From contig BSBM01000307.1 in the NCBI GenBank assembly GCA_027924585.1, positions 15,981,501 through 16,045,500 of the forward strand: DNA of 64,000 nt, read 5' to 3'. Below, piece after piece: positions 56,589 through 64,000 of the stretch. The DNA comes from Larix kaempferi. Lineage: Eukaryota > Streptophyta > Pinopsida > Pinales > Pinaceae. Made by a program: the position numbers and the translations under genes. Positions within the stretch are counted from its first letter, which is position 1. Each line of letters starts with the position of its first letter. The notes under the pieces were generated by a model. It did not search any database and was not told the DNA's origin. It saw only the letters and a list, made by a program, of their open reading frames with translations.

Positions 56589-57950
56589 TACCATTTTTTC
56601 CATTCGGCCAATCCGTTTAAAAAATTAATTTTTTGCTGTATTACCTGCCCACTAAGCTATTTTACAGTATCAAAAATTCCTGCATTTTTTACAGCCATAG
56701 AAAAATTTTACTATTTAGAATGCTCATTTAAAAAAGTCTTTTTAAAAATTTTCAGAAATTGAAAGAAGGATTTATTTTGCATTTTATCTAGATTAAAAAA
56801 TTTTGCTGTTTATTTCTTTAATATTTTGCCCATAGCAGTTTTTGAAAAAGAAATCCATTTATTTCTTAAAGAAGTCATATTATTTGCTTTCCTATTTCAA
56901 AAGATCCTTTGTTTTTTGAATAGTTTTTGCAAAGCATTTAATTTCCATTTATTGAAGAAGCCATATTATTTGCTTTTCTTTTTCAAAAGATCCTTTGTTT
57001 TTTGAATATTTTCTGCAAAGCATTTACTTTTTCAATTTCAGTTTAAAATACCACACGTGCACCCACTCAAACACTTAATTTAAACTGAGCATTAAAAATT
57101 ACCCTCACTTCAACCAACTTTTAACCCCACTTGGGGAACACTTAAAAGAACTTTGTATCTAGGTAGTATTGAGGGGATAGGTGTTCCAATAACACCCCTC
57201 AGTTATTACATCTGAGACATAGTTGTTGTCCATTAGGGAACCAAAATCTCCTAGTATTTTTTGGCACTGTCATAACCAGTTTATCGGAAGGCCTCTCCCC
57301 TAGGAGGGTTGAAGTCGCGAGGATGGTTCCGGAAGCCTGAGTGGAATACCGAAATCCATTCAGTAACCAAAGGGATACCATTCGCAGTTCTCGAGATATC
57401 CCTGTATAGGGGTATTGCGGTAAAAGGACCAAACGGTAGATTTACCTTTTCTGGACGTGTCATGAACGGAGTATCCTAGTTGCCATTCTTTAGGATTGAT
57501 TACCCGGTGTCCCTCTCGGTAGGGAGATATCTAGGCGTTGATTCAACACTCAATATTGTCTGACTTGGATTTCATCACCTTGCAGAGAATATCGTTTGTT
57601 GATTCACAATACTTTTAGTTAGGTGTTTTCATGATACAATCCACCTTTGGTCTAGTAGCACCTCTTTTTTCTAGAAGCTGTTTGCCTGTTGGTACTCTGA
57701 CCATTTTTTTGCATCCCTCCACTTATTATAGCACAGCTGCTATAATAAGTGCTTTTTGAGGTTGATTTTTTGGCTTGAGAGCCTTCATTTTCACTCCCCT
57801 TCTTGCACCCTTGGTTGCATTAGGGTTTTGAGTTTTTGATACATTACCATTTTACACAAAACATATTTTTTCATAAAAAACTTATTTCTCACCATTAAGA
57901 ATTTTAGACGCTCTCGTCGTCTTCAGGACGAACTCCCAGAGTTCAGTCTA
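56589..57950. other. Leader of element G
   Basis: Contains an imperfect duplication around TTTTCAAAAGATCCTTTGTT (about 56896 and 56985). Around 57130-57560 the sequence is less A/T-rich with short inverted repeats (e.g. GAGGGGATAGGTG/CACCCCTC at 57171-57202). I infer a structured 5' untranslated leader; no coding frame is supported. Confidence 0.5.
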
Positions 57951-58103
57951 CTTGGCTCTCCATGTCACTGACGGCGAGCCTTATCCCTTGACTCGACACA
58001 TCATCGGTCACACATATAGTCATCCGATTCTAACACGCCTCACTTCACATCTGATTCTGAGGCAGAATCCGAAAACCCCACTGCATTATTCCCAACCAAC
58101 CTT

Positions 58104-61100
58104 ATGGCTGGAACACCATTCGACCCACTTTTTACCAGCACCATAGGAGATAAATCCACAAACCCTTCTACTACGGTGCCATCCATGGCAACCACCACCC
58201 CCCTAGGTATGCCTAATATGGCGGACACTCCACCTTTAGGAATTCCCAACACAGGACTACCTCCTATCATGGGAATGCCCAACATAGGGGTCACACCCCC
58301 TCTTGTTACCACAACCCAGATCCCAGGAATACCTACTACTATTCCTAACCCCGGTGTAACCCATGTTGCACTTGGAAACGCTGGTCCATACCAGACCACA
58401 GCTGTTGGAGGACACATACCTTCAATACCTAGCATACCCTTAGGGACTACTGGATCACTACATCATACCACCATGACTAGTCATGTCCCAGTCACTACGC
58501 CACATCCATCTGCTACCTTACCTTACATGGCGAGTCTGAACTTACCAGACTTAGCCAGGCTCACCAATGACCCTATTAGACACGACCCTACGTGGCCTCA
58601 TATGCCCACCAAACTCCCCTCTGACATCCCTAAGTTTGAGGGAAAGGCAGGTGAAGACCCCCAGAACAATATTATGTACTTCCATCTATGGTGTTCCTCC
58701 AACTCTATAGTGGATGACTCTGTTCACCTCCGTCTGTTACAGCGCACCTTCACTGGCTCTGCAGCTAAGTGGTATATCAAGTAGCCCCATGGGACCCATG
58801 CCACCTTTACCTCCCTTGCCTCAAACTTCCTGCAGTTCTTCCAGTTACCTGTCCGCTATGATGCGGGTGTCGAGATCCTACTGTTTTGCAGACAGAACAC
58901 GACCACCCACATCACTGACCACATTCATGAATGGCATCGACGCCGAAGCCTCTGCAAAATCAAGTTAGACGACTGTATCTTCTTAGATTGGTTTCTAAAA
59001 TCCCTCCTCTCTCTCATTGCGAAGGATGTGGCATCTGAACGACCCCAGTCTGAAGAAGAGGCTATCCTCAAAGCCCAACAGTTTGACCTCATTTACGCCC
59101 AGTCGGGTTATCTGTATACCATTATACCAGATGCCCCTTGAGCTGATTCATCCCAACACAATGCGCCGGGGGCATCCCATGCTACAGATGGCCTCATTGG
59201 TCGTATTACCCTGCATCCCCAGCCCTTTTCCATTGCACATCCTAGCCATGGTCCTGACCTTTCGCAGGCTACATCTCAATCTGGAGCAACCAATTCATAT
59301 GCTCCCATGGCACATCACCACCATACCCACGGACCTTCATGTCCACCTCAGTGCTTTGGTCATGCACCACCCGTATACGCACCCCAAGCCGCACCTCAAC
59401 CAGTGTATTATCCACAGCAAACTGCGACAGCTATCCCAACACCTCCAATAGCTCAGGGTTACCAACAAACCCAGCAGGTAACTGGACCACCTCCAGCCCC
59501 GCTAGCTTATTATGCACCGCAACCTGCTCCCACACCTGCGGCGAACCAAAATCCTCCCACTGCTCAAGGGCAAGTGTACACACAACACAGCCAGCCCTAG
59601 CACCAAAACAACCAGCGCAAACAGGGTGGGCAACAGAACCGTGGAAGAGGACGTAACCGCGGAAATAACCAAGAACATCAGCAAGGTCCTCCACCTCCCA
59701 ATCCTCCACAAAATAATAACGTTGTGCCTCCCAACCAGAATCCGGATCGTAACCCCAGGCAGCCCAAAAACAATAACCTCAGAACAAATCATCCTTGTTC
59801 TATTTGCGGGGTTTATGGTCATTACACACATGCTTTCCCACATTTGGAGCGAGCTTGGCAACTCTGGACTGACGATGCCCATCGTCAAGGGCAAGCGGCT
59901 CCTCATCCGCCACCCAACCCTCCACCACCTCAACATCAACCTTTGGTGCTGCAAAATCCCTTTCCAACCCAAGGCGTAGTGAACACTCAGCCGTTAGCTC
60001 CCCCTCAAGGCAACGCGTCACCACAATAGATCACTTATGCCGCTCCTGATCAACCCATGTTCGATTCAGGTACTCACCACTTGTTGATGATGTCAACCGT
60101 CAATGCCAACCTCCAAACCCGTCGGAACCAATATGGATCCACCTCTGAAACCCCTCCTACCGACAAAAACACTAACGTTAATCCCACAGATCAAACGTTA
60201 TGTATTCCTCCGGCTCCACTTGATGGCGCTCCCAAAGCACCTCGCTTCCCACTTCGCTGCATCAATAATAACCCCAATGCTCGCGCTGCATCAAATTACA
60301 ACATTGTAGATGACTTAGCCCAATCTCCTGCAGCCATGTCTACTTTAGAAGTCTTAAAAAACTATCCTTCGCAGTGCAATACTTTGCTCTCTGCCATTGG
60401 CGCTATTGACCCCAATGACTCAAAACTGATCGCATTCGATTCAGACCAGTCCCAACCATGCTTGCCGTCCACTTTAGCATTCCAAGTTTTCGTTTCCGTT
60501 CAGAATCTTGTCATCCATCGGTGCATTATCGATGAAGGTGCCTCTACATGCGTTATGTCCACATTCGTTTGGCAGAAGTTGGGATCCCCTACTCTCCAGC
60601 AGTCCACCACTGCGTTACGAGCCTACGACGGCCGTTCGGCTCAACCCCAGGGTCTCTTACCTAATGTCCCCGTCCAGTTGGCTGGTAAAACCGTACTCAT
60701 TGACATTGAGGTCATCAATGCCCAGCTCGATTATAACCTCTTACTTGGTCGCAGCTACATGTATGCCATGCGGGCTGTTGCCTCATCCGTTTTTCGTACC
60801 ATGCAGTTCCCCCATGAGGGACGCATGGTCAAGGTCGACCAACTCACCTATTACGATCCCAAGGCCCCCACTGCACCTGAAAATGTTCTCCCCATGGTTG
60901 AACAACCTGTTTGTGGTGCAACTACCTCATTCGTTTCCTCAGTGGGACCCGGACTGTACTCCGACGCGCCGATGACTTCTACATTCCAGTCCATTCCACT
61001 ACTGTCACCGGAGACCCACGTCGCTGACCTCTGTACTCTTTCCCACAATACACAAACACCCAACAATCAATCATCCTTGTTACCTAAACCACCATTGGTA

Positions 61101-62738
61101 CCTAGTCACATTGGGGTTACACCCATCCACACAATCCCCTTTCTATTCCCTCCTTCGGGCGTAGTAAGCGCTCCGGTTATGGCTACCCTTAGTCTCCCCG
61201 GGCTAACCTTGGGATTACCCGTGTGGTATATTTCGCCTCCCGTTCCCCCGTCGACACCAAATGTCATCCTGCAACTGGTGCAACCCATTATCACTTCTAC
61301 CAAACCACCTCCCGGTATCACTACTCCTTCGTCATCCACGAATCCCCCTCCTCTCATCAAGCCCACTGGGGGCAGAGGCCCACAACCATACACTGCGATA
61401 CCCCCACCCAAAGCAGTTAAACCTCCCCCTGTGTTTCGTGCTCCTCCTAAATGCTCATTGTGTGATGAGTTAGGCCATCCAACCCATCAGTGTCCACAGT
61501 TACCTGCATTACAGGAACACATGCAAATGCTTGACGATGACCCCAACATCCCGGTTGTCAAACTCGACCCAAATCCCAAGCCTCGTGATAAGTCACTGCG
61601 CACTAACCACCCTTGTGCCATATGCGGTGTTTACGGCCATTACTCACATCACTGTCCTGATATCCCAGATTACAGAGCAGCGTTGTATGAGTTGAATAAC
61701 GTCGACTTAGAAATATCGCCTCCCCTCATCGAGGAGATCTACCCTCCCCCATCATCCTCATCTGGAGAGATTAACACCATTTATATGATCTCTTCAACTA
61801 CCACTACCTCATCACTTGATTTGACCACTCAAAGCTCCCGCAATGATAAAGAGATTCTAGAGGCTCCTACTGCCCCTGATAATCCCTGGGAATACATGCA
61901 CCATCGTTCATACTTCCTCCCAGAAGAGACCTCATCCACCACCACTACCCAATTTGCGGTTGAGTCCAAAGATTTCCTTCCTACTAAAGTCGACTGGTTC
62001 AAGGATCCTATTCCTACTCCTGATGCTTTCGAAAAAAATAACATGGCCAATATTTCTCCCATCATCCACATCGACATCTCCGACCCACCTGGTGCCCTTC
62101 ATACCATTACATTAGGAGCCTCCCACAGTGAGCATGAGATTGGAGAATACAAAAAACTGTTCCAAGAATTCACTGATGTCTTTACTTAGTCAGATATAGA
62201 AATGCCTGGCCTTCACCCCGCCATTTATACGATCTCCACTGGATACCCCTCTGTCCGCTCAGCCCTGTCCATTGATCCCGTTCACACACATGTTCCACTC
62301 TGCTACGTCGGTTTCGCTGATGGTGCAAGCCGTTGGTCCCCCAATCTGGCCTCCGCAGCTTGGGTAATATATTCCCCTTCACATGAGTTGATCCACATCA
62401 ACGGAGTGTGTTTAGGTGCCGCCACCAACAACCAGGATGAATATGATGCCGTGACCGGTCTCCTGGCCGCAACTCTCCAAATGAGCATACGTCACCTTAA
62501 CGTTTTCTTGGAATCACAACTCCTTGTTTCCCAACTCAACAATGATTACCAGGTACACGATCCCTGTCTTTTCAAAAAATTCCTGCGCACTAAACAAATG
62601 GTTAGACAGTTTGAATCCATTTCATTTACACACGTCCCAAGGAACCTCAATAGTGTAGCGGACCATATGGCCAACAACATTCTAGACTGGCACACTAATC
62701 GCATTATACCAAAACAAAATGTGCATCCACGGGCATAA
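58104..62738 (+). pseudogene. Element G gag-protease-aRNH frame with five stops
   Basis: One reading frame runs from ATG 58104 (MAGTPFDPLFTSTIGDKSTN) to 62738 without a frameshift, broken by TAG at 58782, TGA near 59139, and TAG at 59598, 60027 and 62187. A Pro/Gly/Thr-rich N-terminus is followed by the gag core (PKFEGKAGEDPQNNIMYFHL, FTGSAAKWYIK), then a diverged knuckle (CSICGVYGHYTHAFPH). The protease (CIIDEGASTCVMS, LDYNLLLGRSYMYAM) follows, then knuckles (CSLCDELGHPTHQC, CAICGVYGHYSHHC). After EFTDVFT and EMPGLHPAIYTI, where reverse transcriptase should begin, the frame passes to an archaeal-type RNase H (FADGASRWSP, NNQDEYDAV, LESQLLVSQ, NSVADHMAN). The usual catalytic Asp before SQLL is Glu here. 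Confidence 0.85.
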
Positions 62739-62950
62739 ACAAAAAATCAAAATTTTGCATCCACGTGCATAACATGTGCCTCCACGGGCATAAACAAAAA
62801 ATTAAAATTTTGCATCCACATGCATAACATGTGCCTCCACGGGCATACAGAAAATCAAACATGCCTCCACGGGCGAACGAAAAGACAACAAGTGCATCCA
62901 TGTGCATACACGAATATATACCAACATCATATATATATATATATACATCA
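62719..62950. repeat. Tandem repeats and AT microsatellite downstream of aRNH
   Basis: Four to five units combine GTGCATCCACGGGCATAAAC followed by AAAAAATCAAAATTTT with GCATCCACGTGCATAACATG, some shortened. An (AT) run follows at 62929-62944. Frames across it are repeat artefacts. Confidence 0.85.
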
Positions 62951-63070
62951 ATGTATAAGTCAATACATGTCAGAGGTGCCCTCAGCACCCAATATACAAA
63001 AAATACATCAGCCGTACAAAAAGGTGCTTCCCCATATGCTCATCAGCATTTGGGGGCAAATACATATCAT

Positions 63071-63970
63071 CTAGTCATTAGGGTCCTTGGGATCCCCTAG
63101 CGCCTCCTCCACCGGCCCTGCCGGATCATGGCGAGCCCGAACTCTCCGCTCTGCTGGCCCCGCTGGATCATCTCGTAGACGGATCCTCCTCTCAGCCGGC
63201 CCTGTCGGGTCATCCTGAGCACCATCCCTGTGCTCTGCCACAAAAACCGCTGTCCTCAACAAGATCGACCGCCACTCACGCGGCGCACCGAAGCAACGCT
63301 CCACGATGTCCCGGTCCAAGTCTCTCCAGCCATCCTCAGGGAGTCTAGCTAGAATCATGTCAAATGTATGTCTGACACCCTCTATGGCATCATCTCGAGG
63401 GCCAACCCCTCGCCCACGAGCCGCAAATCCTCCACCATGTGGAGGCGGTACCGCTGCAGAAGGTTGAGCAACCACCATCGATCGCCCCCGACGAGCCACG
63501 TAGTCGGCCGGTGGTACAGGACCAACATCTGCACAATGCAAGTAAACCATCATATACATATCTAACTATAATCATAAACAAATCACATGATATAGTATAA
63601 AACAAACCACAAAACATACCGTCTAAACCCCAGGCCTGTCCTTGGGCTCGAGGCATCTCTGGGTCGCCTCGATAGTCCATGCCAGCATATGGGTAATCCT
63701 CAATCACCAGGGGCATCTGTTCCCACTGCTCATATACCTCCTCCGTAAAAAACCCGCGGACACCACCACCGCCACGAGGTATCATATGCCCCCACCGCAC
63801 CATGTGCGGCTCGCTCACCAGACCATCACGAATGGGCACCCGTGGTCGCAAGGTCGGCACCCGCTCGAAGAAAAAACAACATAGAAAGGAGGCATAACAG
63901 AACTCTCCTCCCTCTTGACTGACCTTGTCCAGATCTCTCTGGACACCAGCCAGAAACATCTAACGCCATG
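63071..63970 (-). pseudogene. Antisense ORF of element G, possibly plant mobile domain-like, with a candidate intron (5' part outside window)
   Basis: On the minus strand, the first segment (MFLAGVQRDLDKVSQEGGEF, FFFERVPTLRPRVP, GQAWGLDG) runs from 63959 to about 63630. It is followed by GTATGTTTTGTGG ... TTGCATTGTGCAG, a canonical GT-AG intron of about 95 bp, and the second segment (DVGPVPPADYVARRGRS, RHTFDMILARLPEDGWRDLD) to a stop at 63071. It ends in short DDPAGPAERR repeats. The FERVP and upstream RDLDKV pattern recalls the plant mobile domain carried antisense by some Tat-lineage elements; this is tentative. A stop before MFLAG (63962) suggests a broken or differently spliced 5' part. 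Confidence 0.5.
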
Positions 63971-64000
63971 CATAATAGGTCCCCCGAAGCACAGAGTCTA

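Larger units (their letters stand above)
55412..64000 (+). mobile_element. Element G: Tat/Ogre-type gypsy retrotransposon, RT- and integrase-less (3' end outside window)
   Basis: A 5' LTR (55412 to about 56113) is followed by TGGCGACTCCGCTG, the tRNA-Arg-type primer site of Tat/Ogre elements. Then come a 2-kb leader, gag with two knuckle-like motifs, protease and an archaeal-type RNase H in one plus-strand frame, tandem repeats, and an antisense ORF. No reverse transcriptase, canonical RNase H or integrase is present before the window ends. It interrupts E2 at 55405-55411. Confidence 0.85.

Noticed and set aside
59431-59972. Antisense ORFs within the G gag region
   Set aside because: They mirror the Pro/Gln-rich sense frame and have no features of their own.
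62704-62988. A 94-codon minus-strand ORF
   Set aside because: It translates the GCATCCACGTGCAT repeats and the AT microsatellite.

Overview
The window reads as intergenic DNA from a large, repeat-rich land-plant genome. I see no host gene, tRNA, rRNA, CRISPR array or bacterial-type operon. Almost everything is a transposable element or a tandem array. The clues are Ty1/copia and Ty3/gypsy polyproteins of plant lineages, LTRs bounded by TG...CA, primer-binding sites matching plant initiator-Met or Arg tRNA, a CACTA transposon end, and many stop-riddled old copies. A gymnosperm would fit this style of decay, but that is only a guess.

Layout from left to right. (1) Element A, 1-7847: an LTR element with no recognisable gag or pol, full of hairpin-forming tandem arrays, inserted in an old gypsy integrase remnant (7848-9058). 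(2) Copia-1, 10847-18023: complete LTRs, a decayed gag-pol and a 1.8-kb repeat-rich 3' region. (3) A possible old LTR (18550-19478) and a decayed plant transposon-type gene, copy E1 (20047-23650). (4) Copia-2, minus strand, 27795-33263, inside a 2.3-kb tandem duplication (25471-27796 and 32491-34802) that also left a solo LTR. (5) Element C, 34996-37773: 221-bp LTRs, a perfect target duplication and an intact 408-codon coiled-coil ORF, inserted in a LINE-type RNase H remnant. (6) One end of a CACTA transposon (about 38311-39016). (7) Element D, 39039-48996: a Tekay-like chromovirus with 2.5-kb LTRs and a mutated pol. (8) A second copy (E2) of the transposon-type gene, split by Copia-3 (50581-55146, minus strand). 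(9) Element G, 55412 to beyond the window: a Tat/Ogre-type gypsy element in which gag, protease and an archaeal-type RNase H lie in one frame with reverse transcriptase and integrase missing, followed by an antisense, apparently spliced ORF.

The elements form families. A and D share LTR modules and the sequence before the 3' LTR, so A looks like a non-autonomous relative of D. Copia-2 and Copia-3 share gag and pol layout and both lack reverse-transcriptase sequence. The LTR of G reappears beside Copia-2. E1 and E2 are the same gene family. Main candidates for something undescribed are the covarying nested hairpin shared by A and D, the coiled-coil mini-LTR element C, and the gag-protease-aRNH organisation of G. 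All calls come from reading the sequence; no database search was possible.
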